Positions 1 through 11,689 are shown, numbered from the stretch's first letter. The stretch: 64,000 nt of DNA from Poa pratensis (GCA_947311845.1 CAMZMU010000080.1:17788911-17852910); one strand, 5' to 3'. The notes: generated by a model not told the origin, from the sequence alone. Made by a program: numbers and translations.

Positions 1-540
1 TGCTGATCACAAACGTTGGGTGAGATGATGCTGGTAAAGTTGCAACCGTCTACCCAAACTTTAGTTCTGTGTCGCCCTTGTCCTAAATTAGCATACATGT
101 GCTATGACACACTTAATGTTCTTCTTGATCGCATTGTAGTGGCTCCATCCAAACTCAAGCTCCCAGTTGTACATCCCTTTTTCATGTTTCGCAACTTAAA
201 ATCCTTAGTTCCAGATCATATTACGGTGTTTTCGTCGTCGCCGTAGCTAATGGATGAAGTTTATACTACTCCGTATATAAATTGTGGAGGGTCGCCTAGT
301 CAGTGCAGGAATCAGCTCATCTCCAAGTCAAGATCAAGTGGTCTAAATTGTTGAACTTGCTACTTGGGAGGACTATGAGGTGATCTGAGCAAGATTCATG
401 ACTGCACCAATTTGGTTCTCACTTCTCAGTTACCAGCCTTGACTATGGAGTCAACGTCGTCGATCAGGAAGGAAAGGGGGCAACAAAGAAGTCTTTGTGC
501 ACTGGAGTCGGCCTTGGCCCATGTCATCGGCCCAGCTGAG
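1..540 (+). mobile_element. Ty3/gypsy retrotransposon pol 3'-end remnant
   Basis: The frame at 16-246 resembles the C-terminal end of a Ty3/gypsy integrase polyprotein: a block like RPCPKLAY, then KLKLP, then HPFFMFRNLKSLVPDH, matching the family pattern of a KL-P block followed by HPVFHVSQLK. About 100 bases on, 350-400 reads like a decayed chromodomain (ATWEDYE) before a stop. The start lies outside the window. No LTR is visible, so this is a relic. The family call rests on motif resemblance only. Confidence 0.6.
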
Positions 541-840
541 GCCAGAGAATAGTTATGCTAAAAAAAAGCCGTGAAATGGCTATCGAGATTTTTTTTGTAT
601 CAACTACGGATCTCACATTCCAATTAAAAATCCCTAGGGATTTTACAGGCTGGAGCCTGGAAACACTCGACCGGTTCTGCTCATAATTTTTTTAAGCGAT
701 GACAAAAGATTTGCCATTTCAATTAATTGTGAAGAGTTTAAAATAAAGTATTCTGCTCATCATTTAAGATCAGAGAATTCTCATATCAATGAGACATTTG
801 ACCAAATTACATGCTGATGTTAAACGATTCCATACACCAT
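541..840. other. AT-rich intergenic, nothing recognised
   Basis: No coding motif, repeat boundary or RNA gene seen. It may hold the 3' flank of the minus-strand gene that follows. Confidence 0.4.
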
Positions 841-1075
841 TTACATACTGTACACAACAGTACATATTAACAGTGGGTCCGAAATAATTAAGACAAGAAT
901 TTTAAATGTTTTCAAAGTAATCGAGGTCTTATATGTACTACCAGCATCCATTGCCTGTACAAGAATTGTGTATGTATATATGTTTCTGTTCATACAACGA
1001 ACGAACAAATAACGAATTGCAGAGTGCACTTGGTCAGGAAAGCAGAGCAGAGGAAGCGTAATGGCTGGCTGCCTC

Positions 1076-1818
1076 CTACGGCGACCTGGAGCGGCAGGTG
1101 TGGCGGTCGATGGGCCAGGCGGTGCCGTTGCCGGGGAAGTTGAAGTAGAGTCGGCAGGAGATGCGGGTCCAGAACTGAACCTTGAGGAAGATGCCCATTT
1201 TCCACCGCGTGCGCGCCTTGCCGAAGACGTCCAGCGGCACCACCCCGCCCTGATCGCGCCCTCCATGGCCCGCATCCCGGCGGCCTCCAGCCGCGCCCCG
1301 CCGGAGACCACGTCGTAGGGCAGCGGGACGGAGCTCTCCCGCTTGACGGTGAACTGCTTCGCCCGCAGCAGCGCGAGGGCGATCCCGTGGAACTCGACGG
1401 CGATGTCGAAGTTGGAGAAGGACGCGTCGGCCTTGGAGTTGGTGTTCCTGGCCAGGACGCCGATGGAGACCTGGATGTCGCGGATGACGCCGTCGTCCGG
1501 GGTGTAGACGAGGCGGCCGAGCTGCGCGTCGGTGACCACCATGTAGGGCATCTTGGGTTTGTAGATGAGGTACACGGCGAACACCGTGGCGCCCGCCACG
1601 ATGACCCCGATGGCCAGCAGGGTGCAGAGGACCACCACGAGCCACACCCACCCGGAGCTCCGCTGCTCCTTGTCGTCGTCACGGATCCGCGGCGTCTTCC
1701 TGTGGCGGCGATGGTCGTCCGCCTCCACCGACGTCCTCCTCTCGTGGTGGTGGTTGTGGTGGCGGTGGTGGTCCGGCTGCACCGGCCTCTCCATCCTGCT
1801 CGTGTCTCCGGTCCTCAT
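1076..1818 (-). CDS. NHL/LEA_2-type membrane protein, apparent 1-base frameshift
   Basis: Predicted type II membrane protein of the NDR1/HIN1-like, LEA_2 superfamily; members sit in the plasma membrane and many are linked to defence or stress. Visible: a His-rich and basic cytosolic N-terminus (residues 1-56), a strong hydrophobic helix at about 57-84 (WVWLVVVLCTLLAIG), then a KPKMPYMVV stretch and a beta-rich LEA_2-like domain. The start at 1818 is the first in-frame ATG. The frame breaks near codon 191: after GAIRAG the downstream coding (VVPLDVFGKARTRWK, ending CRSRSP and the stop at 1076-1078) is in another frame. One extra G in the run at 1243-1246 (C on the plus strand) would join them into 247 codons. 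This is either a sequencing or assembly slip or a recent loss. Family call fairly sure; exact function unknown. Confidence 0.8.
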
Positions 1819-1999
1819 CTCATGTCATGAGCGACGGGCGCTTGGACCTGGGGTTAATATCGATCGGAGGAACGAATGCGGTGGCATGCATTGAGAGATT
1901 GAAGTGGATCATGTAAGCGGAGATGGATTTGGTTAATTATGGAGGTTGTTGGGGGTGAGAGGAAGGGTTTCGAATCTTCTTTGCTCCTCTGTCACGGTC

Positions 2000-3415
2000 A
2001 CGGCTTCTTTTTGAGTTTGCATGCTCAAGCTACTCATATGCTTTGCTTGCTTGCTTTACAACTGAACTCTACTCTACTAGTACTAGCTAAGCTAGTCCTC
2101 CGGTCCTCTCAACATCTTATATAATTTGGAAATTTAGTTTGTAGTAGTTGGGGACAGTTGACGCACGCGACGGCTTCGACAGAGGGGAGATATACTGATC
2201 ACCGTATAACACCCTACTAATAACCTTTAAAACCTCTCTTCTCAAATTTCACATCATATTTTCCATTCCTTAGTCATGATACTATGATTATTTACCTAGT
2301 TTGTCTTCTGATATGGTGTACTGTTAAGAACATACAAGCCGGGGATTCCTATTTCTTGACATGGCGTTCAGGAGCAAACCCCATCTGTATGCTCGCCATC
2401 ATTGATAATTTTTTTACAAAATAGGAGGAAAAGAAAAAAAAATACAAAACTACGTAGTAGAAATTTTGTTATACTAGTTACAAACTGAAGTAAGTTACAC
2501 AGATAATTATCTAAATAAATGTGTTGTATGTCCGCCTAAATATGCATCGTAGCTCTGCCCTTGCTCGCTCTGAACACAAACCGATGTGTCCTTATCCGTC
2601 TTCGACGTCACTTTAGAAAATTATGAAAAACATACATTGATGCGGAATCACATATGGCGATTTACTGCTTAATTACCAAGTACCATCTCGCAATGCCATA
2701 GTAAAGTTGAGAGATGTTCAATACAAGACGTTGGGTTCAATGCAAGACCGGTGTCGACATTGATGCGTGCTTCATGTTTTCTCCACAACAACGATATTAC
2801 ATTAGGAATAACTCACCTTTCCTTTTTCCCTTTCTCCTCTGTTTTCCTTCCTTTGTCTACAAGGCATGCACATTTCTCCAAGCACTACAACATGTTGCTG
2901 GTACATTTGATCTCCGCCGTGGCATTCAAACCTAGATGGACATGTAGGAGACCATCCAGGTTGCAAGCGTTAATTATGCCATTGTGAGGTGCGACATCTC
3001 TTGGGTGCTTTGCTTTAGAATTGAACTCTAGTGTAGCGTTGTATTAAATCATCAAAGATTCACTGTCGCACCCACGTCTTGTAATGGCACTTATGTGTTC
3101 CACATGAATATGGGATTTTCTCATTGACATGCTCTATTGATATGGTTTTGCCACTGTACATATACATAGAAATACGAGTTAGGGTTGGACGAACCATCTC
3201 AGTGATCCAAATAATCCATTGGCTCAAGTCATTATGTTGAATATTTGAACAATGTGTCTTAAGCAAATATTTGGTCCCTTAATAACACGCTAGCTAATAA
3301 TTACATTTAAATCCTATCTTCTCAAATTACAAGGAATTGTACATCATACTTCCATTCGTAGTCATGATAATATGATTGTTGACCTTATTTTCATTTGATA
3401 TGATGCAATGTTAAC
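2000..3415. repeat. Diverged direct duplication upstream of the NHL gene
   Basis: 2190-2330 and 3275-3415 align by eye over about 130 bases: both run through CTTCTCAAATT, then TAGTCATGATA-TATGATT, then GATATG-TG-A-TGTTAA. 2040-2080 and 3005-3030 also share TGCTTTGCTT and TGAACTCTA. The copies are diverged, with about 1.08 kb offset. The rest of 1819-3535 holds no gene I can support. Confidence 0.45.
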
Positions 3416-3536
3416 ACCATATTGTGGTTGTTACATTGAACATAATTAAAATTATGCGAATGTCGCCAAAATTACTAAAATACATGAAGCTCCAAATTTG
3501 GCGGAATCTTGGAAGGCATTACAGGGAGAGAGACAT

Positions 3537-3903
3537 TTTGGCTCCCGCGTGCATATGCACCCTATATTAAAAATGCATTTTAAACACATATTGAAATGTC
3601 AAACAAATTGCAAAAAAAATCGCTCCTAGATCTTAACATTCTATGTGTTCACAAAGTCGTTTAACGGAAACCCAACATTTTTTGTGGGCTGTGTAAAAAT
3701 GACAAAATTTGGTGCTAAAATAAGGCTTTTCGTGAGACATTTTTTTCTTTTTCCAAAGAACACAAAAATTGTCGGTTTTTTATGAAATGACTTTGCATAC
3801 CCATATAATGTGAAGTTGTATCTGTGAGATTTTATTTTGAAATTCGTTTATATTTCCAAATGTGTTTTTTAAATATAGGGTGCATATGCATTCGGGAACC
3901 AAA
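3537..3903. mobile_element. MITE with GGCTCCCG/GCATATGCACCCTATA inverted ends
   Basis: The left end TTTGGCTCCCG then GTGCATATGCACCCTATAT is mirrored at the right end by ATATAGGGTGCATATGCA then CGGGAACCAAA. The interior is AT-rich and non-coding. No target duplication could be settled. The general form (TTTGGCTCCC ends) matches the 22270-22556 element, which has a 9-bp duplication, so Mutator type is likely. Its right end lies only about 35 bases before the TATA box of the defensin-like gene. Confidence 0.6.
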
Positions 3904-3937
3904 GTGGATTAAAATTGTGAGCACCGATACCATCCTC

Positions 3938-3943
3938 TATAAG
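3938..3943 (+). promoter_or_regulatory. TATA box of the defensin-like gene
   Basis: TATAAG within CCTCTATAAGAGG, 92 bases before the ATG at 4030. An A/C-rich leader of the plant type follows (ACTCATAGC...CAACACAACATCTAGCTAAG). Confidence 0.55.
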
Positions 3944-4029
3944 AGGCTCATCATTCATCTGTTTTCTTATTCACAACTCATAGCTCTAACAAACAGAAAC
4001 AATTTATATCAACACAACATCTAGCTAAG

Positions 4030-4358
4030 ATGAAGACTACATTGGCACTACTCCTAACCCTGACCCTCGCCTTTCTCGTTGTAGCAGCAGGTACTATCTG
4101 TTCATGTAGTATTTATCTTTGGTATTCGGCGACAAATTGTGGTCATGGTGTGTCATTTTACTTTTATGCTGAAATTTTGCAGATGCGGATCAAGAATGTG
4201 TGTCACAGATTATCCCTACGCTGGGTAAGGCATGTAATCTCCAAACATGCGTACATGAATGCAACAACCAATACAATATTTGCGTTATGGGTAAAATCTA
4301 CACTCGCAATGGCACTTGCACCACGGAAGGGTGCAAATGCACCGTATGCTATGGTTAG
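4030..4358 (+). CDS. Secreted defensin-like cysteine-rich peptide, two exons
   Basis: Exons 4030-4090 and 4183-4358 are separated by a 92-base intron with GT (4091) and AG (4182). Together they give 78 codons plus TAG. Exon 1 codes for a clean signal peptide (MKTTLALLLTLTLAFLVVAA). Exon 2 codes for a small secreted domain with nine cysteines at residues 26, 38, 43, 47, 54, 66, 71, 73 and 76. The C43-x3-C47 and C71-x-C73 pairs match the cysteine-stabilised alpha-beta pattern of plant defensin-like (DEFL) peptides. One intron just after the signal peptide is typical of that family. Nine cysteines is odd: eight would pair and one is left free. DEFL peptides act outside the cell as antimicrobial or reproductive signals; which applies here cannot be told. 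The unspliced frame misses the second exon's true reading. Confidence 0.8.
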
Positions 4359-4612
4359 TTGGTTACTAGCTTTTAGAATAAGATAGGATGTCGTGTTGAC
4401 CGTAATAACAATGATGATGTAATGGCGTGAGGAAACATGTTTCAGTCATATGAAATATAATCTGATATTCGCATTTCAGTTATGTGGAATGATGAATTGA
4501 GCTATATGTATGGTGTTTGATTTTAGCTTTTACAAGCATATTATGTACCTAGCCACCTAGGGGTCCAGCTCCATCTCTCATGACGTCGTGCAACCGTCCT
4601 ATTTATGAACTG

Positions 4613-4772
4613 CTCCCTCCGTTCCTAAATGCAAGAGGTTTTAGCATTTGTCCACATTCACATGTAAATAAATGTATTTAGACACATTACATGTGTATGT
4701 TCATCCATTTTATTATGTATCTAAACAATATGTGTAACACCTAAAACATCTTACATTTAGGAACGGAGAGAG
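4613..4772. mobile_element. Stowaway-type MITE
   Basis: Left end CTCCCTCCGTTCCTAAAT is mirrored by ATTTAGGAACGGAGAGAG at the right, about 160 bp, non-coding. TA follows the right end; the left TA appears mutated. This is the classic Tc1/mariner-derived Stowaway end of grasses. It lies about 250 bases downstream of the defensin-like gene. Confidence 0.85.
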
Positions 4773-5334
4773 TACATCAGAGTACTAGTAATAATTAGCT
4801 AGCTAAGACAGGGCCCGTCTGGTATTATAACAAGGACGATGCAACGGCAACGCAGCATCACTTATGTTCGATGCACATCGATTTACGTGTGTGAAACATG
4901 AACTCCTTACAGGTTACTAGTTGAGAAATTTTATGTATGAAATGTTTTGTTGTAATGACATAATAAATGTTGCGTATTTGTATGGAGGGACCGGTTCGTA
5001 ATTTTCAGAAAACTTGAGGACTTTCTTGCAAAAATGCTACAACGAATTTGAAGATTAGAGAGAAATATGTATATGTCCGTGAAAATAAAAATGTTAAAAC
5101 ATGAAAATTGTTTGGAAGGGTGATATCCTTCTACTCGTCAAAGGAAAATTGAAACGGATGATTGAGTGCGACGAATTTGACAAAATTCGTCAAATGTTTT
5201 TGCGAATTTGGATCCAAAATTAAGGAGTTAGAGTCGACCAAACTCGAAACCGATCACGGGAATGGAACCTACTCGTCAACGCGCATATATTTCATGTACA
5301 CATTATCAAGAAAAGGGGAGCGAATAGTAATTTT

Positions 5335-5990
5335 CGGTAAATGCGAGGGTATTTCTGCAAAAGCGCCGGTTCATAATTTCTGGGAAATGGGGGACTTTCT
5401 TGCAAAATTGCCGCGTGGAACGTCGGATCGTGAGGCGACGGTGTGGATCGAAACACTGTGGAGTGTCGTGTCCAAAAAAAAATGTGTCGGGAAAAAAAAG
5501 AAAAAAGAAACATATGAACAATACTTGAACGGTACTCTACAGTGCCTCGTGTTTCGTTAAATGCGAGGGTATTTCCGCAAAAGCGCCGATTCGTAATTTC
5601 CGGGAAACGGGAGACTTTCTTGCAAAATTGCCGCATGGAACGTCGGATCGAGAGGCGACGACGTGGATCGAAACATTGTGGAGTGTCGTGTCCAAAAAAA
5701 AAATCGTGTCGGGAAAAAAAAGAAAAAAGAAACACCGTAGAGGACTGTTCATAGGAACAGTACTCTACAGTGCCTCGTTTTTTCGTTAAATGCGAGGGTA
5801 TTTCCGCAAAAGCGCCGGTTCGTAATTTCTGGGAAACGGGGGACTTTCTTGCAAAATTGCCGCGTGGAACGTCGGATCGAGAGGCGACGGCGTACTGTGG
5901 AGTGTCGTGTCCAAAAAAAAATCATGTCATGAAAAGAAGGAAAGAAACACTGTAGAGTACTGCTCATAGGGACATGTATCGCTTTATATG
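5335..5990. repeat. Tandem repeat, three copies of about 220 bp plus a decayed upstream copy
   Basis: Copies begin at about 5335, 5553 and 5782, each with AAATGCGAGGGTATTTC, GCAAAAGCGCC, TTTCTTGCAAAATTGCCGC, GGAACGTCGGATCG and GTGGAGTGTCGTGTCC followed by an A-rich stretch. Periods are about 218 and 229. A decayed partial copy lies at about 4988-5055. Apparent open frames run through because the units resemble one another, not because they code. No family identified. Confidence 0.75.
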
Positions 5991-6290
5991 TTATCTAGGC
6001 CTACTGGGTGCAAACGAAATTGCTTTACGTACGATATTTCTCGTCCGATAAACCTCCGACACTTCCAATCCTTTGCTAATTATTCCTGTATCGTAAGCCC
6101 AAGGTCTAGCCCAAACCGAAAACAAGGGCGACCTCGCATCTGTCGCTAGCTCAACGTAGAGGCTGTTGTCGCAAGGTCTTAGAGTGGCTCTAAATTTTTT
6201 TTTAAGAAATAGAGCATCACTAATAGACGATGTATTTTAGGGCAAAAATCAGATGCAAAATTTGCATCACCAAAAAGGTCTAACTTCATA

Positions 6291-6451
6291 CTCTTTCCGT
6301 TTTTTAATGTAAGATGTTTTAGATATTTCACTTGTTGTCTAGATGCATACTAAAATGAGTTAACATACACATTAAAGCGTGTCTAGATATATTTGTATAC
6401 ACGTGAATGTGGACAAATGCTAAAACATTTTATATTTAAAAATGGAGGGAG
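6291..6451. mobile_element. Stowaway-type MITE with TA duplication
   Basis: 161 bp between TA at 6289-6290 and TA at 6452-6453. Left end CTCTTTCCGTTTTTTAATG, right end TTTAAAAATGGAGGGAG. It is inserted in another repeat-like tract that resumes as TATTTTAGGACA (the left side has GTATTTTAGGGCA). Confidence 0.8.
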
Positions 6452-6459
6452 TATATTTT

Positions 6460-6880
6460 AGGACACCACATTGCAGGATTGGCCGCCCACCTCGACCATC
6501 GCCGGCGGCCTCGTCGATTCATCCCCCAGCCCTCCAATCTGCTCTCCACGACGCCATCGTGACTCTGCCTCTCCCCCACCACTCCGGACGGCCGTCGAAG
6601 GAGGAGTAGCAGCCATCGACGGAGGAGGAACAGGCACCACGCTACGAGGTCGGGGAGGCTGTGTTGCGCGGCTGCTTATTGACCTATCGTGTCGCGCGAC
6701 ACGCATGAAGTCGCAAATCCGCGGCGCCTAGCTGTGGCGACCATGGCGGTAGCGACCGGGGAGATCAAAGGTGGAGAACATGGCGGCGGCGCGTGGAGGG
6801 AGGTGGCGGGAGTTTCAAATCGGCGGTAGGACGCGCGCGACTGTTTTGCTTTTTGGGCACGAGCCAAAATGATGTATATT
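6460..6880. other. GC-rich segment, possible captured gene piece
   Basis: A GC-rich block open in more than one frame on both strands, with no recognisable domain. It adjoins repeat-like sequence and a MITE. I cannot support a gene. Confidence 0.3.
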
Positions 6881-6919
6881 TGCATTGTTAGGATCGATAT
6901 GCCTCTAATCGGGAGAGGG

Positions 6920-7445
6920 TAGCCAGTGGTTTACTCAGCGTGGGGTCAGGTTTAGTCTATTACTCGTGCAGTCGTGCTAGTGTCGTGCTTCGCTTGAGCT
7001 CCGGTGCGCCCAATCTGTGTTTTCATGCTCAAGTTCAGAAGTAGAAATATCTGTCTGTTCAAAAAAAAAAAAAAAGTATCTGTCTCCCGAAAGACTTGAA
7101 TAATTAAGGAACAATTTCAAAATTCAGAATCTAAAGCAACGCACTGTATGCCTGCGCGCATGGAATTGGAGCCTTACCAAATTAGAAACTCTCAAGAGGT
7201 AGGAGTCCACTGCCGAAAAATCATTAGGAACTAGAGTTCAGATGTCAATGAATTATTATCTTCAGCTTAAAGATTACTTAAACACCGTAGTTGATCTGAA
7301 GTTCATGCTGATTCTCCATTGAGCTGAACTGCTGAAGGCAGTCAGAAAACGCGGAGTATGGAACATAATTTTTCATCATTACTCAAGTTGCTAGTTGCTA
7401 CTCAAAGCTCTGTGTGCTAGACTCTATTGTTATTGTAGGAAGTGC
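6920..7445 (+). pseudogene. 3'-end remnant of a PDLP-like (DUF26) gene
   Basis: From the stop region onward this resembles the 3' flank of the gene at 16920-17934. Shared anchors are GTAGCCAG-GG-TTACTCAGCG (6927 and 17931), TCTCC-GAAAG-ACTT-A-TAATTA (7083 and 18044), CAGCTTAAAGATTACT (7257 and 18338) and GTGCTAGACTC-ATT (7412 and 18297). The last two anchors occur in opposite order, so the copy is rearranged. No DUF26 coding survives upstream. The LINE that follows begins where the similarity stops. Confidence 0.55.
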
Positions 7446-7446
7446 T

Positions 7447-8846
7447 CGGGCTGGCAAGGAAACTTTTGTGCTCTTCAATCAAGCAATGTTAGGGAGACAG
7501 TGTTGGAGATTAATCACTTATCCAAATTCCCTATGCGCAAGGGTGCTGCAAGGCCGTTATTTCCTGGATTCTGATTTTCTGCATGCGAGTAAACCGAGAG
7601 CTTCTTCTTTCACCAGGCGTTCTCTCTTATTTGGACGTGAGTTGGTGATGAAAGGAATTAGATGGGGAGTGGGAGATGGCACATGCATCAAGGTTATGAA
7701 GGACAACTGGATACCGGGTTCTCTGCCGGGCTCTTTCACTACTGTGAAACCCGTTCAGGAGTCAGCTACGGTTCGGTCTCTGATGACTGCAGATGGTCGT
7801 GTCTGGGATATGAACATTGTCAGATCTTATTTTCATGAGGAGCTGGCGAGTGTTATCCAGCAAATTCCAATCAGTAGACATGGCAGGTCGGATTTCATCT
7901 CTTGGCCGCATGCTAGGTTTGGAATTTACACTGTTCGATCGGCGTATAATCTGGCCAGAACTGAACTCTTCTTCACGAACCGAGGCACTGCTGGGAAGGG
8001 CAGTAGTTCTGCTACCGTTGATCAAACGAAAGAATGGAAATCTTTGTGGGCAACTCAGGCTCCAGGAAAAATGAAAATTGTTCTTTGGAGGATCGCCCAT
8101 GATTGCTTGCCTACGGGCGTTCAGCTACAAGCTCGACACATTCCAGCCAAGAATGAGTGTATCCACTGTAGCAGATCCGAAGATGTTGAGCATTTGTTCC
8201 TGCTGTGTCCCTTTGCTAGAGCAGTCTGGGATTCAGTTAAAGAGAGCTTTCTGTCAGTCTCAAGAGGAGCACTTTGATGAATATGAGACAGTGGCTCTTT
8301 GAATATCTGAGCAGAGCAAATGAGTGTCAGAAGACAGTATTGGCAGTAACGTGTTGGCAAATCTGGGAAGCACGTAATGATGCCAGGAATGACAAGGGGC
8401 TGCTACACCCTGAGCGGGTAGCTGCGAAGATCAAGGCTTATGTGGAGAACATCATGCTGTATTGCTACAAGTCCAACAAAGCTAGTAGGAGTGAAGCCTC
8501 TGTGATCCCTCGCTGGATTCCTCCACCTGCTGGAAAGGTTTGTGTTAATGTGGACGCGGCGGTGTTCTCCGATGATAACCGCATGGGGTGGGGAGCTGTG
8601 ATACGAGATCATACTGGTGGTTTTAAGCTAGCTTGCTCTGAAGGTATCATCGGCATCACTTCCCCGGAGTTGGCTGAGGCAATAGCCATTAGAGGTGCGT
8701 TGAAGATTTCGCTGGACAATGGATTCAATGATATAATCTTGGCGTCTGACTGCTTATCAATATTACAACGTATCTGGTCCCCGGTGGTGGATCGTTCTGG
8801 TGTTGGAGCTGTGGTCTCCGATATCAAAACATTGGCGACAGGCTTC
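7447..8846 (+). mobile_element. LINE A, 5'-truncated, left part (zinc-binding and RNase H domains)
   Basis: L1-type non-LTR retrotransposon missing its endonuclease and most of its reverse transcriptase. It starts in the stretch after the polymerase (FVLFNQAMLGRQCWRLI), passes a zinc-binding motif (CIHCSRSEDVEHLFLLCPFARAVW, 8156-8230), then shows a one-base frame break near 8270, then an RNase H domain with its acidic residues in VNVDAA, PELAEAIAI and LASDCL. The frame is cut at ATGF (8846) by LINE B and resumes in phase at 15515. It is inserted in the PDLP-like 3' remnant. Confidence 0.85.
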
Positions 8847-11682
8847 AAGGTGATCGTCGGAACTATGAGGTTGGGGGTCCGAGTGGCACTGCGGGCCAGG
8901 CTGATCACAGACAACAGTTCGGAAACGAGGGGTTTGGAAGCTTCAATGCGGGCTCGGGGTTCGGCAACGGAGGGCAGCCTCGGCAGAACTACACTCGGCC
9001 TCCCCAGTTTCGCTCGAGCAGGTTCGATGGAGGACGAGGGTCTCGCTCTTCAAGCGGATATTCGGGTCCGAACAACAACAGGGAGACGGCGGTGGGCTTT
9101 ACTGATGCCATGTTAGCTAAGATTGTTAACCAGGTGGCTGCAGCGCTTAGGCAGCCAGGGGTGGTGCCTGCGACCAATCCCTCGGTGCACCAAGGCCATG
9201 CGGCGTCGCCGCAAGCTCAAACATCTTCGGCTGCTGAGCTCATCGCAAGGGGTGCCACACCTGTGGGGAATACGAACCCTCTGCCATCCATGGCACGATC
9301 ACAGGTGGCTGGAGGAGAAACAGCTAGGAGTGGAGGCGCGGATGTTACCCTCCCCAAAAAACCGAAGAAGGGTGCTGGACCTCGTTGCTATCGCTGTGAT
9401 GGGCCGGGGCACATCGGCAAGGTCTGTGAGGTAGAGGTTTGCGACATCTGCGAAAGCAAGGAACACGCGCCAGAAGTGTGTCCTCTCCTAACGGCGCCGA
9501 AGCCACAAGTGATCATGCATGGTTTGATCAACGAGGGTCTGATCTTTTTCGAACAGCCGCTATCGGCGACCTATAAGCCAAAGATTGACAACGTCCGCCT
9601 TGCGAAGCTGACAGTAAAAGGGGAGCTGACCATCCAGCGCATTGTGGGGCAACTCCAGCGGCTAGTTCCAACTGATCATTTTCAGTGGGAGGTAGATCAA
9701 GTTGATCACAATGTGTTCAAGGTACCTTTTCCCTCAAAGGGTGACCTTGAAAGATTATCGGTGTTCGGTGCGTGTAAGGTACCTAACAGCAGCTCTGAAA
9801 TTACTGTTGTACCATGGGTAACTCAAATGGAACCCATGGAATTGCTGCCAACTAAGTGGATCCGAATCTACGGGATTCCCCCCAAACATATCGGTGATTT
9901 CTTATCAAATTGGAGCTTGGGTTCACTTTTTGGGAAAACTATGAAAGTTGATATGAAGTTCACCCGCAAACACGGTGTCTTGCGCATACTTGTGGGGTGT
10001 GTGGACTACACTTTGATCCCCTCCGGGTGGAAAATTTACATCAAGGATGGGTTCTACGCATTGCGGTTTAAGGTAGAGCACCCGGTTGATGTTCTGACTT
10101 GGAGGATGACGCTCCTAGATCTCCACCTCCAGATGATGAGACGAGGGAGGAGGAGGAGGAAGAAGAAGATCCGACCAAGAAAGGGAAGGAGAAAGAAAAT
10201 TCAGAAACTGAAGATATGGTCACGGATGAAAACAATATTTCTGAGGTGCAAACAAAGCAACAAGATGGGCTTGCTGTTGAGCTCGGTTACAAGGAGACAG
10301 ATGGTCACACAAAGCAAAATGAGGTGCTGGCCGAGGATGGGCATGAGTTGAAAACAGGGGTCATATTTTCACCTCAACTTAAGAAGCAATTTCAGCTTGT
10401 ACATGAGTCGTACTTGGCGTCTATTCAGAAGAAGGACAGGGTTTTGATAGTGGAGTCGGCATCGGTTGGCAAGGTAAATGATATGGAGAAGACAGATTGT
10501 TACAGCAGCGACATGAGTTCTGGGTCTCCATGCCGTGGCAGCAAAACTGCTGTTTTTTCTGCCAGCTGCAATGCGTCCCGTACTGCTGGTTACGACACTG
10601 CTGTTTTATCTGCCGGCGTCAACGATTTTGCTGATTCTGCCGACGGAAACGCTGTTTCTGCAAGCGGAAATAACTTCTCTGTCGGTGGCAGAGTTTCTGC
10701 TGCTTTCTCTGCCGGCGACTCCGATGCTGTCTCAGTAGGTGGAAACGCTGCGGTTTTCAGCGACGGCGTAGACGAAACTGCTGTTTTCTCTGGGGGCAGT
10801 GAGGACGCTGCTTCTACAGGTGGTCTCTCTGCCAGCGGCAGCATTTCTGCTGCCTTCTCTGCCGGCCCTTACGATGTTGTCTCAGTTGGTGGAAACGCTG
10901 CGGTTTTCACTGCCGGCGTTGACGATTCTGCTGTTTTCTCTGCCGGCGCGCAGATGGACAGCGGCAGTGCGGACTGGACTACACCGACAAAACTGCCGTC
11001 TCCGTGTCTCTCCCCGAGACCACATGAGGATGTGGGTGGGTTATATATGGGGCGGCAGGGGAACCCCTTGACACCGCAACCTCAGCTGTGCGGGCAGGAG
11101 GTGGAAAGGGCAACAACAATGGTGCATGGGCCAACAGCGAGGCCTTCGGAGAGCGAGGTCATGGCTTTCGGGGGGATGATGGAGATGGAGGTGAGGTACA
11201 GCCAGCGTTTGAGGGAGCAACACAATGCGGATCTTCCTCAACTTCAGCGCGCGATGGATCTTTCGGCGTGCAAGGCTTATGGTTCTCCATCAGGTACTCC
11301 AACACATGCCAAGCTCTCTTTACGGTCTTTATCTAATTCTGAAATTAAGCATAGAACGAAAAGGTTGGGTATTTCGTTAGGAATCACTGATGCACAAGTA
11401 GACTCTTCAATTTCAGCCATTCTAGAATTAGAGCGGGAGAGGGAGGTTATCTATTTGAAAAATTCTTTACCTCCAACAAATGATAACTCTGAATCTAGTT
11501 TAGCTTTAAAACATGCCACTAATATTTGCGAAGACTTAGTGGAGGACGAGGTTGAGGTCTCGGATGATCATGCGGATCTTAATGAGACTTTAGCGGCAAT
11601 GAGAGGTAGAGGAAAGAAAAAATCACTCTCTAAACGTGCGGTTAGAAGGGGTGTGAGATTAGCCATCTATTCTAAGTTTTAA
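8847..11682 (+). pseudogene. LINE B ORF1 (gag-like nucleic-acid-binding protein), one frame break
   Basis: Codes for the RNA-binding protein of the element. Order: a Gly/Arg/Ser-rich N-terminus (8880-9080), a DUF4283-like region (about 9590-10080, with WIRIYGIP), a preceding CCHC zinc knuckle at 9386-9427 (C-x2-C-x4-H-x4-C), an acidic stretch of Glu codons (10140-10170), a run of SAAFSAG / VSVGGNAAVF repeats (about 10549-10960), and a basic C-terminus. The frame shifts by one base between 10090 and 10110: DVLTW in one frame, then DDAPRSPPPDDE in the next. The stop TAA at 11680-11682 lies 7 bases before the ORF2 ATG. The repeat tract is unusual for this family. Confidence 0.8.
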
Positions 11683-11689
11683 AATAAAA

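Noticed and set aside
990..1894. Other long frames across the NHL gene on both strands
   Set aside because: GC-rich shadows without domains; the family motifs lie only in the frame starting at 1818 and its shifted continuation.
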